Assembly: GCA_030750865.1 (NCBI GenBank) | Contig: JASMHE010000007.1 | Location: 1 to 64,000 of the forward strand | DNA: 64,000 nucleotides | Source: Alphaproteobacteria bacterium | Lineage (GTDB): Bacteria; Pseudomonadota; Alphaproteobacteria; Micavibrionales; Micavibrionaceae | Direction of reading: 5' to 3' | Part shown: piece by piece, positions 8,214 through 16,758 of the stretch | Layout: every line of letters begins with the position of its first letter | How positions within the stretch are numbered: the first letter of the stretch is position 1 | Made by a program: the position numbers and the translations under genes | Notes under the pieces: model-generated | The model's database searches: none | What the model was told of the DNA's origin: nothing | The model's input: the letters and a program-made list of their open reading frames with translations, nothing else

Positions 8214-9080
8214 ATGACAAAGAACCCGACACATAAAAGGCCCCATCAGGGCAAAAAGCCGAACCATGCCAGGCAGCAGGACGGCAAGCCGCGCGGCAGA
8301 AAACAGCGCGCAATTCAAAAGCCGGACACCAGCAGTAATGCGGTTTTATTCGGTCTGCATGCCGTGCGCGAAGCCTGGCTTAATCCGGACCGCGATATTA
8401 AAAATCTTTATATCACGGAAAATGCGCTCGACGGATTCAAAGACATTCTTGCGCAAGCCGAAGCCCAAAACATCAAGCGCCCCGGTCCTGAAATCTATGA
8501 GAAAGGCGCCATTGATAAAATCACGGGCGGCGGCGTGCATCAGGGAATCGCGATTAACGCCGAACATTTACCGGAAATTTCCGTGCAAGAGCTTGTCTCC
8601 CGCACACACACGAAACAAAGCGCGACCATCATTGTATTGGATCAGGTCACAGACCCGCATAATGTCGGCGCAATTTTACGGTCGGCCGCCGCATTCGGTG
8701 CAGACGGCATCGTCATGCAGCGTAAACACGCCCCGCAATTAACCGGTGTTCTGGCCAAGACCGCCTGCGGCGCGGCAGATCATATTCCCGTGGCCTATGA
8801 AATTAATCTCAGCCGTGCCATCAACACATTGCAGGATGCCGGTTATTTCGGTCTGGCAATGGATGAACATGCCGAAAATTCTTTTGCCGATGCCGATATC
8901 CCGATGAAAGTGGTCCTCTGCCTCGGTGCCGAAGGCAAAGGTTTGCGTCCGAAAATCAAAGACCAGTGCGAAATCCGCCTGCGCCTGCCAACACAAGGCG
9001 CGATCCAGAGCCTGAACGTTTCAAATGCGGCTGCCATTGCCCTGTTTGCCATTAACGGGATGAGCCAGATCACATCGTGA
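8214..9080 (+). CDS. rlmB: 23S rRNA (guanosine-2'-O-)-methyltransferase RlmB
   Basis: A SpoU-class knotted methyltransferase that 2'-O-methylates G2251 of 23S rRNA. After a basic tail of about 45 residues, the substrate-binding domain begins at VLFGLHAVREAW. The SPOUT core shows DQVTDPHNVGAILRSAAAFG, LCLGAEGKGLR and QSLNVSNAAAIALF, the three family motifs. I start at the ATG at 8214, preceded by AGGATAAATGAC; a GTG at 8184 would add ten residues without a ribosome-binding site. It is divergent from tRNA-Tyr, an arrangement common in alphaproteobacteria. Confidence 0.93.
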   Translation: MTKNPTHKRPHQGKKPNHARQQDGKPRGRKQRAIQKPDTSSNAVLFGLHAVREAWLNPDRDIKNLYITENALDGFKDILAQAEAQNIKRPGPEIYEKGAIDKITGGGVHQGIAINAEHLPEISVQELVSRTHTKQSATIIVLDQVTDPHNVGAILRSAAAFGADGIVMQRKHAPQLTGVLAKTACGAADHIPVAYEINLSRAINTLQDAGYFGLAMDEHAENSFADADIPMKVVLCLGAEGKGLRPKIKDQCEIRLRLPTQGAIQSLNVSNAAAIALFAINGMSQITS

Positions 9081-9168
9081 CCTCTGCCCATTCTTCCGCA
9101 TAAGATTTTCTACGCTGCGCCGCGTCTGCCCACTCTTCCCTCTGCCACGTGACAGCACCGGCAAACAT
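9070..9168 (-). CDS. Possible 32-residue peptide downstream of cysH
   Basis: A short open frame, ATG complement at 9166-9168, begins 11 bases after the cysH stop and overlaps the rlmB stop. It encodes a helical, charged peptide with two related segments, QREEWADAAQRRKSY and YAEEWAEV. The repetition matches a direct DNA repeat (TCTGCCCA-TCTTCC, twice, 42 bases apart). The only ribosome-binding element is an AGG touching the ATG. It may be non-coding. Confidence 0.2.
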   Translation of the reverse strand: MFAGAVTWQREEWADAAQRRKSYAEEWAEVTM

Positions 9169-9179
9169 CCTATGCGCGG

Positions 9180-10007
9180 CTAAATCTGGAAATCATTATC
9201 GCCAAAATGTAATTTACACTCTGTTTTTCCCGCGCCATCCTGTGCCCAGCGGCCTTCGCGCCCCTTGCCACGTGTTGTGCATTGTTCAGGACGGCAACCG
9301 ATTGACAGATATCCTTCGGCAACCAGCGGATGTTTTGGCAGGCCACGCGCCTTGAATTCCGCATCAATGCGGTCTTCATCCCAATGGATCAGCGGCTGTA
9401 TTTTTATTTTACCGCCTTCCAGACTGAACAAATCCAGTGTCTGCCGTTTGCCGCCATGTGCTTTTTTCCGTCCGTTGATCAACGCATCATACCCTGCGGT
9501 GGCTCGCGCCATCGGCGCTACTTTGCGGAAATGACAGCACAAATCGCGCTTTTCTTTGGATTCTGTGTGAATATCATTATGCGGATCAAGACCGGCAAGG
9601 TCATATGAGGCGGGCTTCAGCGATATGACATTCGTCAGGCCCAACTGTTCAATCAACGTATCGCGATAATGAATGGTTTCATCAAAATGCAACAACGTAT
9701 CATTGAACAATACAGGCAGATCGGGCTTTACATTCGCCACAATATCCAAAAGCAGCGCCGCTTCCGCCCCGAACGATGATTGCAGCGCAATGCGATCACC
9801 GAAGATACCGTCACGCACAAACGCACGGACCAGATCTTCGCCTTCAAGATGTTTATATTTATCGTTCAACTGATCCACCAGCGCGTGCAAATCACGGTCC
9901 GGTGTCTCATGTTTTTTATGCGTTTTCTGCGGCCCTTTTTCATGGGCCGTTCCATTGAATCCCTGTTTCAACTCGCTTGTTTTCTGGTCATCTTTTAAAT
10001 CACTCAT
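9180..10007 (-). CDS. cysH: Adenylyl-sulfate / phosphoadenylyl-sulfate reductase
   Basis: Reduces APS or PAPS to sulfite with thioredoxin in sulfate assimilation. The nucleotide-binding start IALQSSFGAEAALLL and the later YDALINGRKKAHGGKR are clear. Cys157-Cys158 in RDLCCHFRK with further Cys at 238 and 243 suggest the 4Fe-4S cluster of APS-type enzymes, and Cys264 in TECKLH corresponds to the catalytic ECG-LH Cys. Oddities: the second cluster pair is CRPEQC (four residues between) instead of CxxC, and the catalytic motif has Lys for Gly. A hydrophilic 45-residue N-terminal extension is present. No other cys gene lies nearby. Confidence 0.85.
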   Translation of the reverse strand: MSDLKDDQKTSELKQGFNGTAHEKGPQKTHKKHETPDRDLHALVDQLNDKYKHLEGEDLVRAFVRDGIFGDRIALQSSFGAEAALLLDIVANVKPDLPVLFNDTLLHFDETIHYRDTLIEQLGLTNVISLKPASYDLAGLDPHNDIHTESKEKRDLCCHFRKVAPMARATAGYDALINGRKKAHGGKRQTLDLFSLEGGKIKIQPLIHWDEDRIDAEFKARGLPKHPLVAEGYLSIGCRPEQCTTRGKGREGRWAQDGAGKTECKLHFGDNDFQI

Positions 10008-10210
10008 ACGCTTTTAAGCTCCCGCCTATATGGTTCGGTCCGCAAAGACATGTCCGCTTTAAACAGCTTTGTTTCGAACGACATGCCGTTGCGGTTTTTA
10101 AACCGCAATAAATTATCATATATAAGAAAAAATTCTGCGCTTATGTGGCTGCGCAGCCGCCGAAAATCATCTGTCCCCGTCAGGGACAACGCACACAGCA
10201 CATGCGGCAC
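10004..10210 (-). CDS. Possible small protein translationally coupled to cysH
   Basis: A 68-codon frame with a GTG start whose TGA stop overlaps the cysH ATG as ATGA, the usual sign of coupling. The product, beginning VPHVLCALSLTGTDDFRRLR, is basic and matches no family I know. The frame is open a further 15 codons upstream without another good start, and there is no clear ribosome-binding site, so it could be the remnant of a longer gene. Confidence 0.3.
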   Translation of the reverse strand: MPHVLCALSLTGTDDFRRLRSHISAEFFLIYDNLLRFKNRNGMSFETKLFKADMSLRTEPYRRELKSV

Positions 10211-10444
10211 ATCATCATGGATGCGCTGGCGAAAGCTGTTGTCTGATTTTCAAACGTCATTGTCATAGGGTTTATACTGCATAGCAACATGTGTGATTGC
10301 AAGCTTTTATTTTCCCGATCTTATGTGCACGGCATCTGACACGCACGCGCCGTTTAGACGTGGACAGCGCGCCCACAGTTCTGGACTTTGCCCGTGCAAT
10401 GTTTCATCATCATTGCATTCTGACAAAAGAACACAGGCCCGACG

Positions 10445-13285
10445 ATGACCAAGAACGCCACGGACACTTCCGCGAACACCGACAAGACCCAAGACACCCG
10501 CAACGATGTTGCCGAGGACGAGCTGTTTCTGGTGGACGGATCGGGCTATATCTTTCGCGCATATTATGCCGTGCCGCAAACACTGACCAATCCGAAAGGC
10601 GTGCCCGTCGGCGCGGTGATGGGTTTCACCAATATGCTGATGAAGCTGCTGAACGATTTGCACGCGCCGTATATTGCCGTCATTTTCGATGCTGCGCGCA
10701 AGAATTTCCGCAATGATATTTACGAAGAATACAAAGCCAACCGCGACGATACGCCCGAAGATTTGAAACCGCAATTCGGCCTGATCCGCGAAGCGACCAA
10801 AGCCTTTGACATTCCCGCCATTGAAATGGACGGGTACGAAGCAGACGACCTGATTGCAACTTATGCACGGATTGCCGTCGAACAGGGGAAGAAAGTCACC
10901 ATTGTCGGCACAGACAAAGATTTGATGCAGCTGGTTACCGACGATATCCGTCTGTACGATCCGATCAAAGGGCAATATATCGGCCGCGACGGCGTGGTTG
11001 AAAAATTCGGCGCGCCGCCGGAAAAGGTCATTGATATTCAGGCACTGGCGGGTGACTCGGTCGATAATGTACCGGGCGTGCCCGGTATCGGCATCAAGAC
11101 CGCCGTCCAGCTCTTGGAAGAATTCGGCACGCTCGAAGAACTGCTGGACCGCGCCGACGAAATTCCGCAACCCAAACGCCGCGAAAAGCTCATCGACCAT
11201 GCTGACGATGCGCGTATTTCAAAACAGCTTGTGACGCTGGATAAACATGTTGATGTCAATGTCCCGCTCGAAAAATTCAAGGCCCGCGATATGGGGTCCC
11301 CCAAGCTGGCGCAATTCTTGAAAGATCAGGGATTCAACTCCATTCTCGCCCGCGTCAAAGCCTCACCGGATATCGAAACCGGCGATATCACGGATGATGA
11401 CACAACGGCGACGGATGCAGATGCACAAACACTGCAACCCATCAGCAAAAATGAATACACACTCATTCAGGATGAAGCCACGTTACAGCAATGGATTGAT
11501 GCTTGCTTTCAATCCGGTACGGCTTGTATCGATACAGAAACAACAAACCTGACACCGCGCAAAGCAACACTGGTCGGTATTTCACTGAGTTACGAAATCG
11601 GTAAAGCGGCCTATATTCCGCTGGCGCATAACATGCCGAAAAAAGACCTGTTCGATATGGATGACGGCGCAGACGAGATCAAACAAATCGACAAAGACAA
11701 AGCACTGGCACTGTTAAAACCTTTGCTCGAAGACAAAGCCGTAATCAAGATTGCGCATAATGCCAAATATGACTGGCAGATGTTTTACAAGCACGGGGTT
11801 GAAGTCTTCCCGATTGATGACACGCTTTTAATCTCTTACGTGCTGGACGGATCATCCCGCAGCCACAGCATGGACAATCTGTCGGCACAATATTTCGGCC
11901 ACGCCCCGATTAAATATGAAGAGGTCGCAGGCAAGGGAAAAAACCAGATTACCTTTGATCTGGTCCCGCTGGACAAAGCCTGTGATTACGCCGCCGAAGA
12001 TGCGGACATTACCCTGCGTCTTTATCACACATTGAAACCGCGCCTTGCCGCCGAGAAAATGACCGGCGTTTACGAAGATATCGAGCGGCCGATTATTCCG
12101 GTGATTGCCAAAATGGAATATGAAGGCATTAAAGTCGATCCGCTAATCCTGAAAAATATGAGCAGTGATTTTGAAAAGCAACTCATTGAACTGGAAAAAG
12201 AAATCCACGCCGATGCGGACACAACATTCAACATCGCATCCCCCAAACAGGTCGGACAGATTTTATTCGACCAGATGGGCATTGAAGGCGGCAAGAAAAC
12301 AAAGAACGGAGACTGGTCAACCTCGGCCGATATTCTCGAAAAGCTGGCCGCACAAGGGTATAAGATCGTTGACAAGATTTTACACTGGCGGCAATTATCC
12401 AAGCTGAAATCAACATATACAGATGCCCTGCAAACCGATATCGTGCCCGAAACAGGCCGCGTGCATACCTCGTTCCATATGTCAGGGACAAGCACAGGGC
12501 GTTTATCATCAAGTGATCCGAACCTGCAGAATATCCCGATCCGCACCGACGAAGGACGCAAAATCCGCACCGCATTTGTCGCCGAAGACGGCTGCACCCT
12601 TCTGGCTGTCGATTACAGTCAGGTGGAACTCCGTCTTGCCGCCGAGATTGCCAATGTCGCGGCCCTGAAGCAAGCATTCAAAGACAAAGTCGATATTCAC
12701 ACCCTGACGGCTTCGCAGGTATTCGGCGTGCCACTGGATGATGTCTCGCCGGAACTGCGCCGCCAAGCCAAAGCCGTGAATTTCGGTATCATCTATGGCA
12801 TCAGCGGCTGGGGGCTTGCCAAACAGCTGGGCTGTGAACCGGGTGATGCGAACGAATTCATTCGCAAATATCTGGCCAAGTTCAACGAAATACAGGACTA
12901 TATGGAACGTGCCAAAGACGAAGCCCGTCAATATGGGTTTGTACGGACGCTTTACGGCCGCAAATGCATGATCCCGTATATCAAGGATAAAATCCATGCC
13001 CGCAAACAAGGTGCGGAACGGCAAGCCATCAACGCCCCCTTACAAGGCACGGCCGCCGATATCATGAAAATCGCAATGGCCGATATTCCGCCCGCCCTTG
13101 TCAAAGAAGGTCTGTCCGCGAAAATGCTGCTGCAAGTGCATGATGAATTGATTTTCGAAGTGCCGGATGACGAGCTTGAGAAAACAAAGGCGCTTGTGAT
13201 TAAGCTGATGGAGAATATCGCAAAACTCGACGTGCCGCTGGTGGCCGAGGCCGGCACGGGGCACAGCTGGGCCGAGGCGCATTAA
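10445..13285 (+). CDS. polA: DNA polymerase I
   Basis: Fills gaps, removes RNA primers and serves in repair. All three domains are present in 946 residues. The 5'-3' exonuclease begins LFLVDGSGYIFRAYYA after an acidic 25-residue tail and includes GTDKDLMQLV and ALAGDSVDNVPGVPGIG. The 3'-5' proofreading domain is intact, with CIDTETTNL and later YAAEDADITLRLY. The polymerase carries motif A DYSQVELRLAA, the O-helix RRQAKAVNFGIIYGISGWG and motif C LQVHDELIFEVP. It converges with the next gene and is preceded by a 175-base gap after the cysH group. Confidence 0.98.
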   Translation: MTKNATDTSANTDKTQDTRNDVAEDELFLVDGSGYIFRAYYAVPQTLTNPKGVPVGAVMGFTNMLMKLLNDLHAPYIAVIFDAARKNFRNDIYEEYKANRDDTPEDLKPQFGLIREATKAFDIPAIEMDGYEADDLIATYARIAVEQGKKVTIVGTDKDLMQLVTDDIRLYDPIKGQYIGRDGVVEKFGAPPEKVIDIQALAGDSVDNVPGVPGIGIKTAVQLLEEFGTLEELLDRADEIPQPKRREKLIDHADDARISKQLVTLDKHVDVNVPLEKFKARDMGSPKLAQFLKDQGFNSILARVKASPDIETGDITDDDTTATDADAQTLQPISKNEYTLIQDEATLQQWIDACFQSGTACIDTETTNLTPRKATLVGISLSYEIGKAAYIPLAHNMPKKDLFDMDDGADEIKQIDKDKALALLKPLLEDKAVIKIAHNAKYDWQMFYKHGVEVFPIDDTLLISYVLDGSSRSHSMDNLSAQYFGHAPIKYEEVAGKGKNQITFDLVPLDKACDYAAEDADITLRLYHTLKPRLAAEKMTGVYEDIERPIIPVIAKMEYEGIKVDPLILKNMSSDFEKQLIELEKEIHADADTTFNIASPKQVGQILFDQMGIEGGKKTKNGDWSTSADILEKLAAQGYKIVDKILHWRQLSKLKSTYTDALQTDIVPETGRVHTSFHMSGTSTGRLSSSDPNLQNIPIRTDEGRKIRTAFVAEDGCTLLAVDYSQVELRLAAEIANVAALKQAFKDKVDIHTLTASQVFGVPLDDVSPELRRQAKAVNFGIIYGISGWGLAKQLGCEPGDANEFIRKYLAKFNEIQDYMERAKDEARQYGFVRTLYGRKCMIPYIKDKIHARKQGAERQAINAPLQGTAADIMKIAMADIPPALVKEGLSAKMLLQVHDELIFEVPDDELEKTKALVIKLMENIAKLDVPLVAEAGTGHSWAEAH

Positions 13286-13296
13286 TGCGGTTTTGG

Positions 13297-14265
13297 CTAC
13301 CCCAGCTTAGGACGCGGAAGTTCAGACGCGACCGTTTCCAATGACTCCGGTTCTAATTGCCCTGCTTCCGGTAACGGCGAAGCCGCATCATCCGCGTGCG
13401 TATCAATGCGCTTTGTGCTATTGGCCAAAAACGCGTTGGACACCATAAACAAACACGCCGCGCCAAACATATTCCAGTCGTCCAGCAGCACAGCTTCATA
13501 CGCCATATAAGGCAAAGCTACCTGAAACCAGCGCGCAGCAACCGCATTGGGGCCCGCATAGGATATATCCTTGATGGTGCCGTCCCACATCGCCTTTAAC
13601 GTGCCGGGTCGCCAGCCATGTTCTTTGATGTCCTGATAACGGTTTTTAAAATAGCCCGCACAGGCTTTGAATTCTTTGGTCACACCGAAAGCGCCAAGAT
13701 GCTTGCGTCCGGCGGCTTCGACAACCTTATGCGATTCTTCACGCACATACATGATGGCACATCCCACCAGCAATGTGGCGCCACTAAAGACTTCGCTCAG
13801 CCGCATGCCTTGTTCCTGAGACACCATTTTTTCGACATTGACCGCATCACCAACCAGTGACGCCGTATCGGGCCCAGCAAGCAACATCGCGCTTAGCCCC
13901 TGCACAATGGCCACCGTGCCTGAAAATTCCCACGGATATTTCCAAAACTGCCAATAGCGGATCGAACGGCGGAACCAGCTTAAATCCTGAGGCTCTTCTT
14001 TATGCCCGTCTTCGTCTTTGACCGCGCGCGGCTTATCGCCCCAGATGATCTGACCGACATTATCCAGCAAACCGACCACAGAGCCGAAGATGCGTCCCCA
14101 ATTGTTGAAATCCAGACCGGATAACACATTCAACACATCACCGGGAAACACAAGCAAACCGGAAATACGGCCCGAATGCCGGTCCAGCATTGCCGTAAAA
14201 CGTTTCCACCATGCGCCGGAAACGCGCCGTATTGTTCTTTTGTCTTTGATTGCACCGTCCGTCAT
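13297..14265 (-). CDS. Hypothetical membrane protein
   Basis: An unrecognised protein of about 322 residues. It has a basic N-terminus, aromatic-rich amphipathic segments (WFRRSIRYWQFWKYPWEF) and three to five moderately hydrophobic stretches, for example TVAIVQGLSAMLLAGP, SGATLLVGCAIMYV and MFGAACLFMVSNAFLA, suggesting a membrane-associated protein. The C-terminal 35 residues are Pro/Glu-rich and probably disordered. I start at the ATG at 14265; a GTG at 14289 is an alternative, neither with a good ribosome-binding site. It is convergent with polA and follows the channel gene on the same strand. Confidence 0.6.
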   Translation of the reverse strand: MTDGAIKDKRTIRRVSGAWWKRFTAMLDRHSGRISGLLVFPGDVLNVLSGLDFNNWGRIFGSVVGLLDNVGQIIWGDKPRAVKDEDGHKEEPQDLSWFRRSIRYWQFWKYPWEFSGTVAIVQGLSAMLLAGPDTASLVGDAVNVEKMVSQEQGMRLSEVFSGATLLVGCAIMYVREESHKVVEAAGRKHLGAFGVTKEFKACAGYFKNRYQDIKEHGWRPGTLKAMWDGTIKDISYAGPNAVAARWFQVALPYMAYEAVLLDDWNMFGAACLFMVSNAFLANSTKRIDTHADDAASPLPEAGQLEPESLETVASELPRPKLG

Positions 14266-14347
14266 GCGCGCGTTTATAAGCGCAATCACTGTATGATGAC
14301 AAGCTTTAATTCACGGGCGCGGCAGCAACGTGCCGCAAGCACACTGA

Positions 14348-15211
14348 TTATTGCTGGTTCTTCATGGAGGTTTTTAAATCCTTGATCTCTTTGCGCAGCG
14401 TTTTGATCTCGGCCATCAGTTTTTTATTATCTTTCAGCACGACATCACGGATTTCATCACTTTCGCCTTCAAGGTCTTCGTTTTGCACGATATGCATAGC
14501 ATCCACGATAATACCGATAAACAGGTTCAATACAGCAAAGCTTGTCACAACAATGAACGGAATGAAATACGCCCCCGCCCACGGAAAATACTCCATTGTC
14601 GGCTGCGCGATCTGATCCGCCCACCCTTCGAGGGTCATCAGCTGGAACAAGGTAAACATAGACGCGCCCACCGTACCGAACAGCGCATCCAGTTCGGGAA
14701 TATCATGCATGCCGAACAGCTTCGTCGCCAAAACCGCACCGACATAAAACACGATCATCAGCACCGCAATAATCGATGTCATCCCCGGAATGGCATGAAG
14801 CAGCGCATCAATCACACGGCGCATTTGCGGCACGATCGACATCAGGCGCAGCACACGGAAAATCCGCAAGGCACGCACGATCGACCAGCCGGAATTTGCC
14901 GGCAAGAGTGACACGGCCACAATGACAAAGTCGAACACATTCCAGCCTGCCCGGAAAAACGATAAACGATAAGCCAGAATCTTGACCAGCATCTCGACCA
15001 CGAAAATACCGATGAAAATCTGGTCCGTCAGATGCAGAAATGCGCCATAAGATGCCATCACCTGATCTGATGTTTCCAGCCCCAGCGTAATCGCATTCAA
15101 TATGATGATTGCCGCAATAAAGTTTGTTGTCTTTTGCGATTCCGCAAAAGCCGCAAGCTTTCCACGCCATCCCGGCAACACTTTATTTTCAAGACAAACT
15201 GGACGAACCAT
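14348..15211 (-). CDS. Voltage-gated sodium-channel family ion transporter (NaChBac-like)
   Basis: A single six-helix voltage-gated channel subunit that should assemble as a tetramer. S4 is recognisable as RALRIFRVLR with Arg at 113, 116, 119 and 122. The pore helix leads to the selectivity filter TLEGWAD (193-199), related to TLESWAS of NaChBac, and S6 is FAVLNLFIGIIVDAM. Residues 250-285 form an acidic-to-basic coiled coil as in tetramerising bacterial channels. The start at 15211 has GAGGGGATTGCC upstream, chosen over a longer frame from 15277. Gly at the filter position usually Ser, and Asp at its end, may change selectivity. Confidence 0.88.
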   Translation of the reverse strand: MVRPVCLENKVLPGWRGKLAAFAESQKTTNFIAAIIILNAITLGLETSDQVMASYGAFLHLTDQIFIGIFVVEMLVKILAYRLSFFRAGWNVFDFVIVAVSLLPANSGWSIVRALRIFRVLRLMSIVPQMRRVIDALLHAIPGMTSIIAVLMIVFYVGAVLATKLFGMHDIPELDALFGTVGASMFTLFQLMTLEGWADQIAQPTMEYFPWAGAYFIPFIVVTSFAVLNLFIGIIVDAMHIVQNEDLEGESDEIRDVVLKDNKKLMAEIKTLRKEIKDLKTSMKNQQ

Positions 15212-15329
15212 TGGCAATCCCCTCTTGCTTTTTAGAATAATTATGTGGTTTATATCCTGTATGCGGAAGCATGACAACTATTGATAGGCATGTTGCCCGC
15301 AACGATGCAAACAAAATATGGAATACAAA

Positions 15330-15824
15330 ATGAGCAATCTGGATACTGCCCCGAAAAACTTTCTGGTGTCATGGGAAGAAATTCACCGTAACAGCAAGGC
15401 GCTTGCCTGGCGCTTGCACGGCCAAGCGGACTGGAAAGGCATTATTGCGATCACACGCGGCGGCATGGTTCCGGCCTGTATCGTCGCCCGCGAACTGGAC
15501 ATCAAACTGATCGAAACATTATGCATCAGCAGTTACGATCACAAAAACCAGCGCAGCGCCAAAACCCTGAAAGAAGCCGATCTGGCCAATGACGGCGAAG
15601 GCTGGCTGGTCATTGACGATCTGGTCGATAGCGGCAACACATTTGTCATCGCCCGCGACATGCTGCCCAAAGCGCATTACGCCTGCATCTATGCAAAACC
15701 CAAAGGGGCGGAAACCACAGACACTTATATTACGGAAGTCAGTCAGGATACATGGATTCACTTCCCGTGGGATCTGGAAGCACAATATAGTGCACCGATT
15801 GCGGACAGCCAGAAAAAGGCTTAA
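15330..15824 (+). CDS. gpt: Xanthine phosphoribosyltransferase
   Basis: Purine salvage enzyme transferring ribose-5-phosphate from PRPP to xanthine, guanine or hypoxanthine. The PRPP loop [15 protein letters not shown], the base-binding [16 protein letters not shown] and C-terminal DTWIHFPWD match the Gpt family closely; length 164 is normal. An ATG four codons upstream (15318) is also possible. The gene ends in a perfect 8-bp inverted repeat AACGCGAA/TTCGCGTT at 15823-15841, which lacks a T run and so is only a weak terminator candidate. Confidence 0.93.
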   Translation: MSNLDTAPKNFLVSWEEIHRNSKALAWRLHGQADWKGIIAITRGGMVPACIVARELDIKLIETLCISSYDHKNQRSAKTLKEADLANDGEGWLVIDDLVDSGNTFVIARDMLPKAHYACIYAKPKGAETTDTYITEVSQDTWIHFPWDLEAQYSAPIADSQKKA

Positions 15825-15858
15825 CGCGAAAAATTCGCGTTCCATCGTGTAAAAAGGC

Positions 15859-15888
15859 TTGCATTATGCCGCATGGCTTGTGTATAAA
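15859..15888 (+). promoter_or_regulatory. Candidate promoter for rpmI-rplT
   Basis: A -35 TTGCAT at 15859-15864 and -10 TATAAA at 15883-15888 with an 18-base spacer point to rpmI, leaving a leader of about 95 bases. The leader contains no open frame for infC, which normally precedes rpmI. Hexamers are near-consensus but not verified. Confidence 0.4.
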
Positions 15889-15988
15889 GCTGATCTCACA
15901 CGATATTGTGATGACGCAATCTGGCGATATGTTTCTCGGCATGCCTCGATTGCGGAAAATGTTAAAACTCTAACCACAGGAGATCAAA

Positions 15989-16237
15989 ATGCCGAAGATG
16001 AAAACCAAAAGTGGTGCCAAGAAGCGATTCAAGGTTACTGCGAGTGGTAAGGTCCGTGCAAAACAGGCCTATACAAGCCACATGATGATGAACAAACCAA
16101 AATCAATGAAGCGTAACGCAAGAGGAACAACTGAACTGGCGGAAGCCGATCAGAAAACTGTGCTGCGTAACTGGCTTCCGTACAATCGTAAAAAGAAAAA
16201 GACCGGCGCACCAAAAAGCGCTGAAGGAGGCAAATAA
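15989..16237 (+). CDS. rpmI: 50S ribosomal protein bL35
   Basis: Small basic protein of the large ribosomal subunit. The start [20 protein letters not shown] is the family signature, and the remaining residues are Lys/Arg-rich. At 82 residues it is slightly longer than the usual 65, owing to a [10 protein letters not shown] tail. The ribosome-binding site CACAGGAGATCAAA is strong. It overlaps rplT by one base (TAATG), so the two are translationally coupled. Confidence 0.96.
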   Translation: MPKMKTKSGAKKRFKVTASGKVRAKQAYTSHMMMNKPKSMKRNARGTTELAEADQKTVLRNWLPYNRKKKKTGAPKSAEGGK

Positions 16238-16602
16238 TGGCACGCACTAAAGGGGGTCCACGCGCCCATAAGCGTCACCGTAAGGTTATTAAAGCGGCAA
16301 AAGGCTATTACGGCCGCCGTAAGAGTACATTCCGCACAGCTGTTCAAGCGGTTGAAAAAGCAGGTCAGTACGCCTACAGAGACCGCCGCGCGAAGAAACG
16401 TAACTTCCGCCGTCTGTGGATTACACGTATCAACGCAGCAGCCCGTCTGCACGACCTGCGTTATTCCGAGTTCATGCACGGCCTGACACTGGCTGGCGTT
16501 GAATTGGACCGCAAGGTACTGGCTGACATGGCTGTGACAGCACCGAAAGATTTCGAAGCTCTTGCCAAACAGGCAAAAGACGCGCTGAAAAAAGCCGCCT
16601 AA
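16237..16602 (+). CDS. rplT: 50S ribosomal protein bL20
   Basis: Binds 23S rRNA early in assembly of the large subunit and in many bacteria autoregulates this operon. The 121 residues match the family throughout: [20 protein letters not shown] near the start and [20 protein letters not shown] later. GAAGGAGG lies in the end of rpmI. A clear terminator follows at 16660-16688, closing the ribosomal unit before the next gene. Confidence 0.98.
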   Translation: MARTKGGPRAHKRHRKVIKAAKGYYGRRKSTFRTAVQAVEKAGQYAYRDRRAKKRNFRRLWITRINAAARLHDLRYSEFMHGLTLAGVELDRKVLADMAVTAPKDFEALAKQAKDALKKAA

Positions 16603-16659
16603 GAAATTCGATAAGAAATCTGATAAGAGATCCAAACGGATCATACGAATAAATGCTTC

Positions 16660-16688
16660 AAAACCCCTGTCTATGGCAGGGGTTTTAT
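16660..16688 (+). terminator. Rho-independent terminator after rplT
   Basis: Perfect 10-bp stem AAAACCCCTG / CAGGGGTTTT with a seven-base loop, followed by ATT. It ends the rpmI-rplT transcript. Confidence 0.85.
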
Positions 16689-16758
16689 TGCGATTTAGGG
16701 TTGGTATTTCCGGTCAAAATGTCCTATTTTGGAAAATCAATATGAAACGGAATCTGGA

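Noticed and set aside
10307-11200. 297-codon open frame on the minus strand
   Set aside because: It lies wholly antisense to the start of polA, has no recognisable domain, and arises from the codon bias of the true gene.
16687-16758. Possible SAM-II riboswitch before the NTPase-metA pair
   Set aside because: The leader is too short and I could not find the pseudoknot consensus.
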